Shown here piece by piece: positions 42,011 through 52,365 of a DNA stretch of 64,000 nucleotides. Numbering within the stretch: the first letter of the stretch is position 1; each line of letters opens with the position of its first letter. The DNA lies in the NCBI RefSeq assembly GCF_036634175.1, contig NZ_JAZIFX010000001.1, positions 2,480,001 to 2,544,000 of the forward strand, written 5' to 3'. The notes under the pieces were generated by a model, which searched no databases, had not been told where the DNA came from, and saw nothing but the letters and a program-made list of their open reading frames with translations. The translations under genes and the position numbers were made by a program. Source of the DNA: Streptomyces sp. P9-A2. Lineage in GTDB: Bacteria > Actinomycetota > Actinomycetes > Streptomycetales > Streptomycetaceae.

Positions 42011-42712
42011 TCAGGAGGGTGTCCGTGCCGCCGTCAGCAGGCGGGTCACGTCACTCGCGCAGATGGTGAGGGCCGCGCCGACCGTGGCGAGGGCGTCGCG
42101 TTCGGCGGGGGTGTAGGGGCCGTCCGCGAGGGCGATACGGGCGCCCTGGAGGAGGATGGATTCGCGGCCGGGGGCGGCCAGGTGGGGGGCCAGGGGGTCC
42201 AGGGCCTCGTGGAGTTCGATGGCGAGGCCCGCCGTGCAGGGCTCGCCGGTGAAGCGGCCGGTGTCGGCGGCCAGCGCCTCGACCAGGGCCGCCAGCTGAT
42301 CCTCGGTGCAGTCGTCGAAGCCGGCCGCGCGCACGCCGGCGGCGGCCGTCTCCAGGGAGGCGCGGGAGCAGATACCGCCCGCGGCCAGCACCGCGAGGGC
42401 GACGGTGTGCACGGCGTCGCGGAGCATCGCGGAGAAGCGGGTGGTGGTGGGGTGGTCCAGGACGTCGGTGCCGAAGCGGCTGCGGCAGGCGGCGCATTCG
42501 ACGACCGGGCCGGTCGCGCCGCGGGGCAGCAGGGGCACGCCGAGGAGGGCGAAGCGACGCTGTCCGGTCAGCCGCTGGTAGTTGCGGTCGCCGCCGCAGC
42601 CGGGGCAGAAGAACTCACCGTCGCCCACCGCCGTCCAGGCGGTCCGGTTGCCCAGCAGGCGCGAAAGTCTGGTGACAGCGCCATGGCCGTCGGGTCCCCG
42701 TCCTGGCAGCAC
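42011..42712 (-). CDS. TerB-like protein with zinc-ribbon
   Basis: A 233-residue protein. The N-terminal zinc ribbon holds two Cys pairs, CPGCGG near residue 34 and CAACRSRFG near 75. Then comes a helical region like the TerB/tellurite-resistance domain (RDAVHTVALAVLAAGG ... LALADGPYTPAERDALATVGAAL, the DGxxTxxE core of TerB). TerB proteins are linked with stress and envelope complexes, and do not by themselves give resistance. I use GTG 42712, which has GGAGG 6 nt upstream, over ATG 42727. It sits between a GNAT gene and leuA and ends 52 nt from the convergent GNAT stop. Confidence 0.75.
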   Translation of the reverse strand: MLPGRGPDGHGAVTRLSRLLGNRTAWTAVGDGEFFCPGCGGDRNYQRLTGQRRFALLGVPLLPRGATGPVVECAACRSRFGTDVLDHPTTTRFSAMLRDAVHTVALAVLAAGGICSRASLETAAAGVRAAGFDDCTEDQLAALVEALAADTGRFTGEPCTAGLAIELHEALDPLAPHLAAPGRESILLQGARIALADGPYTPAERDALATVGAALTICASDVTRLLTAARTPS

Positions 42713-42840
42713 GTCGCACCTCCGCATCGCCCCGGCTTCATCGCCGTGCCCCGTGATGTTAGCCACATCAGTGAGGCTGAGTCAGCACCTCGGACGAGAC
42801 CTCTCCGTGACCTCCACCGGATGTGGCCGGTAAACGACGG

Positions 42841-42872
42841 GGCCCCGCCCGCCAAAAGTGGCGGGCGGGGCC
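42841..42872 (-). terminator. leuA terminator hairpin
   Basis: GGCCCCGCCCGCC (42841-42853) and GGCGGGCGGGGCC (42860-42872) pair perfectly around a 6-nt loop, 24 nt past the leuA stop codon. No U-tract, as usual here. Confidence 0.9.
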
Positions 42873-42895
42873 GTCGAACCCCTCGAAGCGGCTGT

Positions 42896-44812
<1,917 letters not shown>

Positions 44813-44969
44813 TCAGTATGCGGGACCAGGGGGAGGAAGGGGGTAAAAAGTGCCGTATACCACTCGGATACATCCCCATGCGGGGATTGGCGGCACATTT
44901 CACCCATCACGACTGAGGATATGGTCGCTGATAGTGACATTTGAGTGACGCAGTGCGATGGTTCGGGGC

Positions 44970-46040
44970 ATGACGACCAACGGGGGCTCCGAGCCCGTCT
45001 TCTGCACCATCGTCCCGCCGCACGTCCTGGACCGGCTCGCACAGGCCGACGACCCCGCCCTCTCCGGCCCCGCCCGCCGCACCCTCCAGCGCGACGCCTA
45101 CGAGCGCACCCAGCGCCGTCTGACCACGGTGGTCGGCGCCACGGCCGTCGCGCCCCTCGCCGGGGCCGAGGCGGGCAAGCCGCACCGGACGATCCACGAC
45201 GCCCGCCACCGCACCTCGCTGCCGGGGGCGAAGGTCCGCAGGGAGGGCGAGAAACCCGGCAAGGACGCCACCGTCAACCGCGCCTACGCGGGCCTCGGCG
45301 CCACCTTCGAGCTGTTCCTCAAGGCCTTCTCCCGCGACTCGATCGACGGCTCGGGCCTGCCGCTGGTCGCGACCGTGCACTACGACCGCGACTACAACAA
45401 CGCCTTCTGGAACGGCGAGCAGATGGTGTTCGGCGACGGGGACGGGGAGATCTTCCTCGACTTCACGATCCCCATCGACGTCATCGGTCACGAACTCGCG
45501 CACGGCGTCACCCAGTACACCGCCAACCTGGCCTACTTCGGCCAGTCCGGCGCGCTCAACGAGTCGGTGTCGGACGTCTTCGGCTCCCTCATCAAGCAGT
45601 ACTCGCTGAGCCAGAGCGCCGCCGACGCCGACTGGCTGATCGGCGCCGGACTGCTCGCCCCGCGGGTGACGGGGGTGGCACTGCGCTCGATGAAGGAACC
45701 GGGCACGGCGTACGACGACGACGTCCTCGGCAAGGACCCGCAGCCCGCCACCATGGACGACTACGTCCACACCGGCCGGGACAACGGCGGCGTCCACATC
45801 AACTCCGGCATCCCCAACCACGCCTTCTACCTGGCGGCCACCACCCTGGGCGGGAACGCCTGGGAGCGGGCGGGGCAGGTCTGGTACGACGTGCTGACCG
45901 GCGGCGAGCTGGTGGAGGACGCGCAGTTCACGGACTTCGCGACGCTGACGGTGAAGGCGGCGCGGGAGAGGTTCGGCGAGGGCGAGGAACTGCTGGCGGT
46001 GTCGAAGGCGTGGGAGCGGGTGGGGGTACCGACGCTGTGA
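44970..46040 (+). CDS. M4 metalloprotease, protealysin-like
   Basis: A 356-residue member of the thermolysin family. The zinc motif is HELAH (H174, H178) with the third ligand E198 in ALNESVSD. A conserved C-terminal histidine lies in NSGIPNHAFYLA. There is no signal peptide. The short N-terminal region has VPPHVLDRLA, which matches the PPL precursor motif of protealysin-like proteases, whose propeptide is only about 50 residues. The enzyme should thus be a cytoplasmic or leaderless protease that matures by self-cleavage. An emfourin-type inhibitor gene follows 107 nt downstream. I use ATG 44970; GTG codons slightly upstream are possible. Confidence 0.92.
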   Translation: MTTNGGSEPVFCTIVPPHVLDRLAQADDPALSGPARRTLQRDAYERTQRRLTTVVGATAVAPLAGAEAGKPHRTIHDARHRTSLPGAKVRREGEKPGKDATVNRAYAGLGATFELFLKAFSRDSIDGSGLPLVATVHYDRDYNNAFWNGEQMVFGDGDGEIFLDFTIPIDVIGHELAHGVTQYTANLAYFGQSGALNESVSDVFGSLIKQYSLSQSAADADWLIGAGLLAPRVTGVALRSMKEPGTAYDDDVLGKDPQPATMDDYVHTGRDNGGVHINSGIPNHAFYLAATTLGGNAWERAGQVWYDVLTGGELVEDAQFTDFATLTVKAARERFGEGEELLAVSKAWERVGVPTL

Positions 46041-46049
46041 CGTCGGCAG

Positions 46050-46112
46050 GGGCCGGAGAAGCGCCGGGGCGGGCCGGAACGGCGCCAGGGTGGGTCGGAG
46101 CGGCGCCGGAGT
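46050..46112. repeat. Three 21-bp tandem repeats
   Basis: Units of the type GGGCCGGAACGGCGCCAGGGT begin at 46050, 46071 and 46092, each differing by a few bases. They fill the space between the M4 protease and its inhibitor gene. Confidence 0.8.
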
Positions 46113-46147
46113 GGGCCGCGGGCCCGTTCTCGTACTAGACAGGGACC

Positions 46148-46414
46148 ATGCGAATTCAGGTGCGGCGTACGGGCGGCTTCGCGGGGATCGAGCGGCAGGC
46201 CGAGGTGGACACCTCGGGCCGGGCCGACGCCGGCGAGTGGCACGCCCTGGCCGAGCGGGCCGTCACCGCGGGCCGGGGCACACCACCGGCCGGGGTCCCG
46301 GACGGCTTCAGCTACCGGATCACGGTGGACGGGAGGTCGGTGTACTGCTCCGACCCCCGACTGACCGAGGAACAGCGCGCGCTGATCAGCAGAGTGCTCA
46401 AGGAAGGGGCGTAA
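46148..46414 (+). CDS. Emfourin-type inhibitor of M4 metalloproteases
   Basis: An 88-residue protein starting at ATG 46148. The pattern MRIQVRRTGGFAGIERQAEV, then PDGFSYRITVDG and a C-terminal helix, is that of emfourins, slow-tight inhibitors of protealysin-like proteases encoded next to the protease in many bacteria. No signal peptide is present, in line with the leaderless protease upstream. Inhibition of the 44970-46040 enzyme is inferred from family and neighbourhood. The pair would form a protease with a dedicated intracellular safety protein. Confidence 0.85.
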   Translation: MRIQVRRTGGFAGIERQAEVDTSGRADAGEWHALAERAVTAGRGTPPAGVPDGFSYRITVDGRSVYCSDPRLTEEQRALISRVLKEGA

Positions 46415-46415
46415 C

Positions 46416-46435
46416 CTCCCTTTCCAGCAAGGGAG
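46416..46435 (+). terminator. Short hairpin after the emfourin gene
   Basis: CTCCCTT (46416-46422) pairs with AAGGGAG (46429-46435) around a 6-nt loop directly after the stop codon. It is a weak but plausible terminator for the protease-inhibitor unit. Confidence 0.5.
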
Positions 46436-46487
46436 TTGGCCGCACGGGCGTTGACTTCCCCCGCCGTCGGTGCGGATGATCCACCCC

Positions 46488-47819
46488 ATGGTGACGACGA
46501 ACCCGATCCCCCGCTTCCCGGACGGCTTCCTGTGGGGCGTGTCGACCTCGGCGCACCAGATCGAGGGCGCGGTGGACGCACGCGAACCGTCCGTGTGGGA
46601 CGTGTTCACGGCCGAGCCGGGCCGGGTGCGGGACGGTTCGACGGCGGCGGTGGCCTGCGACCACGTGCACCGGTACCGCGAGGACGTGGCGCTCCTGTCC
46701 GGCCTGGGTGTGGACGCGTACCGCTTCTCCGTCTCCTGGCCCCGGGTCCGTGCGCGGGGCGGACTGGACTTCTACGACCGTTTGGTCGACGAGCTGTGCG
46801 CCGTGGGCGTACGGCCGGTGCCGACGCTGTTCCACTGGGACCTGCCGGCCGGCCTGGACTGGCTGGATCGGAGCACCGCGGAGCGGTTCGCGGAGTACGT
46901 GTCCGAGGTCGCCGGGCGTCTCGGCGACCGTGTGGAGCGCTGGATCACCCTCAACGAACCCGCCGAACACACCCTGCTGGGCCACGCGCTGGGCGTCCAC
47001 GCCCCCGGACGGAAGCTGCTCTTCGACGCGTTGCCGGTGGCACACCACCAACTCCTCGCGCACGGGCTGGCGGTACGCGCCCTGCGCGCCGCCGGTGCCG
47101 GTGACATCGGCATCGCCAACTCCCACGGCCCGACCTGGCCGGCCTCCCCCGACCCGGCGGACGTGGCGGCGGCGGACTTCTACGACACGCTCCTGAACCG
47201 CCTGTTCGCCGACCCCGTACTGCTCGGCCGCTACCCGGACGGCCTCGGCGACCTGATGCCGGGCGACGTCGAGGCGGACCTGAGGATCATCGCGGAACCG
47301 ATCGACCGGTACGGCGTCAACTACTACGCGCCGACCCGGGTGGGCGCCCCGCAGGGCACGGAGATCGACTTCGGCGGCGTCCGGATGCCGGCCGACCTTC
47401 CCTTCTCCGTCCGGGAGATCGAGGGATACCCGGTGACGGACTTCGGCTGGCCGGTGGTCCCCGAGGCCCTGACCGAACTCCTCACCACCTTCCACGCCCG
47501 CTACGGCGACCGGCTCCCCCCGATCGTCATCACCGAGAACGGCTGCTCCTACGAGGGCGTCGACGACCAGGCCCGCATCGCCTACCTCGACGGCCACATC
47601 CGTGCCCTGCACCGGGCGCTGGAGGCGGGCGTGGACATACGCGGCTACTTCGTGTGGTCCCTGATGGACAACTTCGAGTGGGCCGAAGGCTTCGCCCGCC
47701 GCTTCGGCCTGGTCCACGTGGACTTCGAGACCCGGCGGCGCACACCGAAGTCGTCCTACGGCTGGCTGCGGGAGACGCTGCGCGAACAGCACCGGGGCCG
47801 GAACCCGTCCGGAACCTGA
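46488..47819 (+). CDS. GH1 beta-glucosidase
   Basis: A 443-residue glycoside hydrolase family 1 enzyme. The N-terminal signature FPDGFLWGVSTSAHQIEGA is followed by the acid/base E157 in TLNEPAEH and the nucleophile E350 in VITENGCS. The C-terminal WSLMDNFEWAEGFARRFGL motif completes the aglycone site. It would release glucose or galactose from beta-glycosides in the cytoplasm after sugar uptake. No signal peptide is seen. I use ATG 46488 (MVTTNP); ATG 46476 and GTG 46470 are in frame upstream. No transporter or regulator gene is nearby, and it converges on era. Confidence 0.93.
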   Translation: MVTTNPIPRFPDGFLWGVSTSAHQIEGAVDAREPSVWDVFTAEPGRVRDGSTAAVACDHVHRYREDVALLSGLGVDAYRFSVSWPRVRARGGLDFYDRLVDELCAVGVRPVPTLFHWDLPAGLDWLDRSTAERFAEYVSEVAGRLGDRVERWITLNEPAEHTLLGHALGVHAPGRKLLFDALPVAHHQLLAHGLAVRALRAAGAGDIGIANSHGPTWPASPDPADVAAADFYDTLLNRLFADPVLLGRYPDGLGDLMPGDVEADLRIIAEPIDRYGVNYYAPTRVGAPQGTEIDFGGVRMPADLPFSVREIEGYPVTDFGWPVVPEALTELLTTFHARYGDRLPPIVITENGCSYEGVDDQARIAYLDGHIRALHRALEAGVDIRGYFVWSLMDNFEWAEGFARRFGLVHVDFETRRRTPKSSYGWLRETLREQHRGRNPSGT

Positions 47820-47856
47820 TCCCGTCCCGGCCCCCGGCCCCGCGCCCGGTGCGGCG

Positions 47857-48810
47857 TCAGAACCCCAGCTTCCGCAACTGCTTCGGATCCCGCTGCCAGT
47901 CCTTGGCCACCTTGACGTGCAGGTCGAGGAAGACGGGGGTGCCGAGCAGGGCCTCGATCTGCTGGCGCGACTTGATGCCGACGTCCTTCAGGCGCTTGCC
48001 CTTGGGGCCGATGACGATGCCCTTCTGGCTGGTGCGCTCGATGTAGAGGTTGGCGTGGATGTCGAGGAGGGGCTTGTCGGCGGGGCGGTCCTCGCGGGGC
48101 AGCATCTCCTCCACGACCACGGCGATGGAGTGCGGCAGTTCGTCGCGGACGCCTTCCAGGGCGGCCTCGCGGATCAGCTCGGCCACCATGACCATCTCGG
48201 GTTCGTCGGTCAGGTCGCCCTCGGGGTAGAGGGCGGGGCCCTCGGGCATCAGCGGGACGAGGAGGTCGGCCAGCAGGTCGACCTGCTGGTTCGCGGTCGC
48301 CGACACCGGGACGATCTCCGCCCAGGTGATCCCGAGCTCCTTGCCGAGCAGGTCGACGGCGATCAGTTGCTCGGCGAGCGCCTTGCCGTCCACCAGATCG
48401 GTCTTGGTGACGATGGCGACCTTCGGGGTCTTCTTGATCCCGGCCAGTTCCTTGGCGATGAAGCGGTCGCCGGGGCCGAGCTTCTGGTCCGCGGGGATGC
48501 AGAAGCCGATCGCGTCGACCTCGGCCCAGGTGGTGCGGACCACGTCGTTCAGCCGCTCGCCGAGCAGGGTGCGCGGCTTGTGCAGGCCGGGGGTGTCGAC
48601 GAGGATCAGCTGCGCCTCGGGGCGGTGGACGATGCCGCGCACGGTGTGCCGGGTCGTCTGCGGCCGGTTGGAGGTGATCGCCACCTTCTGCCCGACCAGA
48701 GCGTTCGTGAGGGTGGACTTGCCCGCGTTGGGGCGGCCCACGAAGCAGGCGAAGCCGGCCCGGTGGTCTGCTTCGGCCGGCTGGTCGGATGACTGGGTAC
48801 GAACACTCAT
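47857..48810 (-). CDS. era: GTPase Era
   Basis: A 317-residue GTPase needed for 30S ribosome assembly. G1 is GRPNAGKST, G3 DTPG, G4 TKTD and G5 SAT in VPVSATANQQ. The C-terminal KH domain has RTSQKGIVIGPKGKRLKDVGIKSRQQIEALLG. The start is ATG 48810, beginning MSVRTQSSDQPAE, which gives a normal length; a longer in-frame extension exists but lacks homology. In many bacteria era follows ybeY and phoH; here it lies 4 kb downstream of them, separated by five genes. Confidence 0.96.
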   Translation of the reverse strand: MSVRTQSSDQPAEADHRAGFACFVGRPNAGKSTLTNALVGQKVAITSNRPQTTRHTVRGIVHRPEAQLILVDTPGLHKPRTLLGERLNDVVRTTWAEVDAIGFCIPADQKLGPGDRFIAKELAGIKKTPKVAIVTKTDLVDGKALAEQLIAVDLLGKELGITWAEIVPVSATANQQVDLLADLLVPLMPEGPALYPEGDLTDEPEMVMVAELIREAALEGVRDELPHSIAVVVEEMLPREDRPADKPLLDIHANLYIERTSQKGIVIGPKGKRLKDVGIKSRQQIEALLGTPVFLDLHVKVAKDWQRDPKQLRKLGF

Positions 48811-48872
48811 GCCGCCCATTCTCCCTGATCCCCGGAGCCCCGCCGTACCACCCGCCCGCGACGGGCCTCGGG

Positions 48873-48900
48873 GGCCGGGCACCCCGTGAGATGCCCGGCC
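48873..48900 (-). terminator. Hairpin upstream of era
   Basis: GGCCGGGCA (48873-48881) pairs with TGCCCGGCC (48892-48900), loop 10 nt. It lies between the secreted-protein gene and era on the minus strand and may end read-through from upstream. Confidence 0.6.
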
Positions 48901-48941
48901 CGGGAGACGGCGGGATCAAGCGGCGATCGAGCCGTGGCCGT

Positions 48942-48970
48942 CCAGGCCTCGAGTGGGGGGCGAGGCCTGG
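48942..48970 (-). terminator. Terminator after the 48972-49448 gene
   Basis: CCAGGCCTCG (48942-48951) pairs with CGAGGCCTGG (48961-48970) directly after the stop codon at 48972. With the hairpin at 48873-48900 it forms a double terminator before era. Confidence 0.7.
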
Positions 48971-48971
48971 A

Positions 48972-49448
48972 TCAGTCGAAGACGAACGGGCCCGGGGACT
49001 GCGGGCCCTGCGCCGTGCACGTGATGGTGATGAAGCCGAACGCGGTCACCTTCAGCGTGCCGCCGAACGCCTCCAGGCTGTCGCCGGACGCCACGGTCCC
49101 GGAGAGCGGGCCGACCTCGAGGGCGTCCCCGGTCGCCATGGCCGGGTTCTTGGTGCCGGAGAACTGGACGGTGCCGCCGCCGGCCTTGACCAGGGTGAGC
49201 CGCGAGACGAGCGAGTCCTTGCTGATCGCGAGGGGCGCGGTGACCGCGGAGGTGTTGATGGTGATGGTGGCGGACGTGCCGCTCTGGGTGGCCGTGAGGG
49301 TGGCGTCGCCACCGCCCCAGCTTCCGCAGTCGGCGTTGACGGTCGCCGTCCCGGGGGCGACGGCGGCGGCGGAGGGGGCGAAGGCGAGCCCGCAGGCCGC
49401 CACGGCGGCGACCAGGGACGCGCCGGTGCCGATTCGTGTGCCTCTCAT
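48972..49448 (-). CDS. Small secreted protein of unknown function
   Basis: A 158-residue exported protein, ATG 49448 preceded by AAAGGGAACC. A signal peptide (MRGTRIGTGASLVAAVAACGLAFAPSAAAVA) is followed by a beta-rich domain with two cysteines (NADCGSWGG near the start and ITITCTAQG near the end), which may pair. Alternating small/threonine residues suggest a beta-sandwich surface domain. There is no anchor, so it should be released or loosely wall-bound. I did not recognise a family. The inverted repeat at 49523-49551 is in its 5' region. Confidence 0.75.
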   Translation of the reverse strand: MRGTRIGTGASLVAAVAACGLAFAPSAAAVAPGTATVNADCGSWGGGDATLTATQSGTSATITINTSAVTAPLAISKDSLVSRLTLVKAGGGTVQFSGTKNPAMATGDALEVGPLSGTVASGDSLEAFGGTLKVTAFGFITITCTAQGPQSPGPFVFD

Positions 49449-49522
49449 GGAGTCCGGTTCCCTTTCCGTGGGGGGAAACGCCCGGCAGGGAGAGCGGTCC
49501 TCACGCTGCGCGGGGCAGGGGA

Positions 49523-49551
49523 CCGACGGACCGTGTCTGACGGTCCGTCGG
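49523..49551. promoter_or_regulatory. 11-bp inverted repeat upstream of the secreted protein gene
   Basis: CCGACGGACCG (49523-49533) and CGGTCCGTCGG (49541-49551) pair perfectly around 7 nt, about 75 nt upstream of the ATG at 49448. It may be an operator or a 5' leader hairpin. Confidence 0.55.
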
Positions 49552-49669
49552 GACAACGGTTCCATTGATGCGCGGGAGGCAGAGGGCGGCAAGGTGGAAT
49601 TCCAGCCTATTTACCGCCGGTAACCCCGAGGGGGCCGAGGGCGGGGCGGGTTCTCCGAGGCCCCCAGGG

Positions 49670-50023
49670 TCACCCCGCGGTCGACGTCTCCCGCACCGTC
49701 CCGTCCGGGGCGGCCAGGAGCACCGGGGTCCCGGGGCCGCCGAGGTCCCGTACCGCCGCGCGGTCCGCCTCCGGCACCGAACCGGCCTCCGTCACCACGG
49801 CCGCCGCCTCCAGCGACTGCGCCCCGGACGCCACCGCCATCGCCACCGCCGTCTGCAGGGCGGTCAGCTTCAGGGAGTCCAGGGCCACGGTCCCGGCGAC
49901 ATAGGTCCGGCCGTTCTCGTCCCGTACGGCGGCCCCCTCGGGCACACCGTTGCGGGCCCGCGCGGAACGGGCCAGGGTGACGATCTTGAGGTCCTCGGGG
50001 TCGAGCGCGCTGCTGTCGGTCAT
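49670..50023 (-). CDS. Cytidine-deaminase-like protein without zinc ligands
   Basis: A 117-residue protein beginning MTDSSALDPEDLKIVTLARSARARNG at ATG 50023. The order of elements (VALDSLKLTALQTAVAMAVASGAQSLEAAAVVTE) resembles the cytidine deaminase fold, where LCAE/HAE and PCxxC should bind zinc. None of these cysteines or histidines exists here, so it is most likely catalytically dead, perhaps a regulatory or nucleotide-binding remnant. From memory, such degenerate copies lie near era throughout Streptomyces, suggesting selection for a non-catalytic role. Confidence 0.7.
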   Translation of the reverse strand: MTDSSALDPEDLKIVTLARSARARNGVPEGAAVRDENGRTYVAGTVALDSLKLTALQTAVAMAVASGAQSLEAAAVVTEAGSVPEADRAAVRDLGGPGTPVLLAAPDGTVRETSTAG

Positions 50024-50141
50024 GGCCCCGAGCATACGGAGCGCGGACCCTCGAGCCCGCCCCAGGGCTGCTCACGGCGCCGCGCCACGGGACCGCGCCA
50101 CAGGACCCGCGCCGCCTCAGCGTCTCAGCGTCTCAGCGGCC

Positions 50142-50501
50142 TCACGGCCGGTCGAGGCGGAGGCGTTCGGCGCGCGGCAGGCCGGCGACGACCAGGTCGT
50201 AGGAGTCCTCGACCAGCTCCCGGACCAGCCGGTCCGGGAGGCCGCCGTCGACGGTCACCGTGTTCCAGTGTCTTTTGTTCATGTGCCAGCCGGGGACGAT
50301 CAGCCCGGGATGCCCGGCGCGGAGCCGGATCGCCTCGTCCGGGTCGCACTTGAGGTTGGCCTTCAGGGGCCGCGCGTCCAGGTTCGTCAGGGCGAAGAGC
50401 TTGCCCCCGACCTTGAAGACCGAGGTCTCCGGGTTGAACGGGAAGTCCTCCACGGCCGCGTCGAAGGAGAGGCAGAGGGCCCGCAGTCGTGCCGGGGTCA
50501 T
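50142..50501 (-). CDS. MmcQ/YjbR family protein
   Basis: A 119-residue protein starting at ATG 50501, overlapping the stop of the CBS-domain gene (ATGA). The pattern is LRALCLSFDAAVEDFPFNPETSVFKVGGKLFALTNLDARPLKANLKCDP ... PGWHMNKRHWNTVTVDGGLPDRLVRELVEDSYDLV. MmcQ/YjbR proteins have a MutS-connector or cystatin-like fold and are often annotated as DNA-binding, with weak evidence. Translational coupling suggests function in the same unit as corC-like and ybeY genes, but its role there is unknown. Confidence 0.85.
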   Translation of the reverse strand: MTPARLRALCLSFDAAVEDFPFNPETSVFKVGGKLFALTNLDARPLKANLKCDPDEAIRLRAGHPGLIVPGWHMNKRHWNTVTVDGGLPDRLVRELVEDSYDLVVAGLPRAERLRLDRP

Positions 50502-51859
50502 GCCGACGGCTCCCCTGCCCGCTCGTCCCTCTCCCGCGCCTCTTCCTCCCCGTCCCGGGACGGGTCGGTCGACTCCCCCGGGTCCTCGGGGCCGACCGGC
50601 TCCACCAGCACGGTGACGATCTTGTTCCGGCGGCCGGCCGCCGCCTCCGCGGTCAGCCGCAGCCGGCGCTCGTCGGGGAGGTCGACCACCGCGGACGCGC
50701 CCGCGATCGGCACCCGGCCGAGCCGCTTGGCGAGCAGCCCGCCGACGGTCTCCACGTCCTCGTCGTCGTACTCCTCCAGGCCGTACAGCTCGCCGAGGTC
50801 GGTGATGTCGAGGCGGGAGGTGACCCGGTAGCGGCCCTCGTCCAGTTCCTCCACCGGCGCGATCTCACGGTCGTACTCGTCGGTGATCTCGCCGACGATC
50901 TCCTCGAGGATGTCCTCGATGGTGACGATGCCGGCGGTGCCGCCGTACTCGTCGATGACGACGGCGACGTGGTTGTGTTCCTTCTGCATCTCGCGCAGCA
51001 GGTCACCGGCGTTCTTGGTGTCGGGCACGAAGTACGCGGGCCGCATCGCCGTGGACACCAGTTCACTCTCCGCGTCCCGGTTGATGTGCGTCTTGCGGGC
51101 CAGGTCCTTCAGATACACGATGCCGACGACGTCGTCCTCGTTCTCGCCGGTCACCGGCATCCGGGAGAAGCCGGAGCGCAGGGCGAGGGTGAGGGTCTGC
51201 CGGATGGTCTTGTAGCGCTCGACCACCACCAGGTCCGTGCGCGGGACCATGACCTCACGGACCAGGGTGTCGCCCAGTTCGAAGACGGAGTGCACCATGC
51301 GGCGCTCCTCGTCCTCGATCAGGGACTCCTGCTCGGCGAGGTCGACCAGCGCGCGCAGTTCCGCCTCCGAGGCGAAGGGGCCGCGCCTGAAGCCCTTGCC
51401 GGGGGTGAGCGCGTTGCCGATGAGGATCAGCAGACTCGGGATCGGGCCCATGATCCGGGCGAGCGGCAGCAGGACGTACGCCGCGGCCGTGGCCGTGTTC
51501 ATGGGGTGCTGGCGGCCGATGGTGCGCGGCGAGACGCCGACGGCGACGTAGGAGACGAGGACCATGACCGCGATGGCGATCAGCAGGGCCTCGGCGGTGC
51601 CGTTGAACTGGCTCAGGCAGGCGTAGGTGACCAGCGCGGCGGCGGCCATCTCGCAGCCGACGCGGACCAGCAGCGCCACGTTGAGGTAGCGGGTGGGGTC
51701 GGCGGCGACCCTGGCCAGCCGTGCGCTGCCCCGGCGGTCGGAGCGCACGGCCTCCTCGGCCCGGAAGGTGGAGATCCGGGCGATGCCCGCCTCCGCGCAG
51801 GCGAACAGCCAGGCGACGACGACCAGGGCGATCGCGCCGAGAACGAGGTGCGGACTCAT
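50498..51859 (-). CDS. CNNM/CorC-type transporter with CBS domains
   Basis: A 453-residue membrane protein. The N-terminal DUF21 (CNNM) domain has about four helices up to residue 140. Tandem CBS domains follow ([17 protein letters not shown] and [48 protein letters not shown]), then a CorC/HlyC C-terminal domain. Such proteins export or sense magnesium or cobalt; the old name hemolysin is misleading. The gene overlaps ybeY upstream (ATGA) and mmcQ downstream (ATGA), so all three are coupled. The last 30 residues are acidic and disordered. Confidence 0.9.
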   Translation of the reverse strand: MSPHLVLGAIALVVVAWLFACAEAGIARISTFRAEEAVRSDRRGSARLARVAADPTRYLNVALLVRVGCEMAAAALVTYACLSQFNGTAEALLIAIAVMVLVSYVAVGVSPRTIGRQHPMNTATAAAYVLLPLARIMGPIPSLLILIGNALTPGKGFRRGPFASEAELRALVDLAEQESLIEDEERRMVHSVFELGDTLVREVMVPRTDLVVVERYKTIRQTLTLALRSGFSRMPVTGENEDDVVGIVYLKDLARKTHINRDAESELVSTAMRPAYFVPDTKNAGDLLREMQKEHNHVAVVIDEYGGTAGIVTIEDILEEIVGEITDEYDREIAPVEELDEGRYRVTSRLDITDLGELYGLEEYDDEDVETVGGLLAKRLGRVPIAGASAVVDLPDERRLRLTAEAAAGRRNKIVTVLVEPVGPEDPGESTDPSRDGEEEARERDERAGEPSA

Positions 51860-52353
51860 GACACGGTCGGGGCGGGGGACGGGCCGCTGATGCCCTTCTC
51901 CGCGCGCCAGCCGTCGACGATGGCGGCCTGGAGGCCGAACATCTCGGCCTTCTCGTCGGGCTCCTCGTGATCGAAGCCCAGCAGGTGCAGCACACCGTGG
52001 ACGGTGAGCAACTGGAGCTCCTCGTCCATGGTGTGCTGCGTCGGCGCCTCGGCGCCCTGTCTGGCGGCGACCTCGGGGCACAGCACGATGTCGCCGAGCA
52101 GCCCCTGCGGGGGCTCGGTCTCGTCCTTCGTGGGCGGCCGCAGCTCGTCCATCGGGAACGACATGACGTCCGTCGGCCCCGGCAGGTCCATCCACTGGAT
52201 GTGGAGCTCTTCCATGGCGGCGGCGTCCACCACGATCACCGAGAGCTCGGAGAGCGGGTGGATGCGCATCCGCGCGAGCGCGTAGCGGGCGATGTCGAGG
52301 ACCGCCTGCTCGTCGACCTCGGTTCCGGACTCGTTGTTGACGTCGATCGACAT
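51856..52353 (-). CDS. ybeY: Endoribonuclease YbeY
   Basis: A 165-residue zinc endoribonuclease for rRNA processing and ribosome quality control. The family motif [13 protein letters not shown] gives the three zinc histidines. Upstream are DVMSFPMDE and [12 protein letters not shown]. The length is normal. It starts at ATG 52353, 12 nt after the phoH stop, and ends overlapping the CNNM gene. The phoH-ybeY order is conserved across bacteria, supporting a joint role in RNA maturation. Confidence 0.95.
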   Translation of the reverse strand: MSIDVNNESGTEVDEQAVLDIARYALARMRIHPLSELSVIVVDAAAMEELHIQWMDLPGPTDVMSFPMDELRPPTKDETEPPQGLLGDIVLCPEVAARQGAEAPTQHTMDEELQLLTVHGVLHLLGFDHEEPDEKAEMFGLQAAIVDGWRAEKGISGPSPAPTVS

Positions 52354-52365
52354 CTGCTGCTCGGT

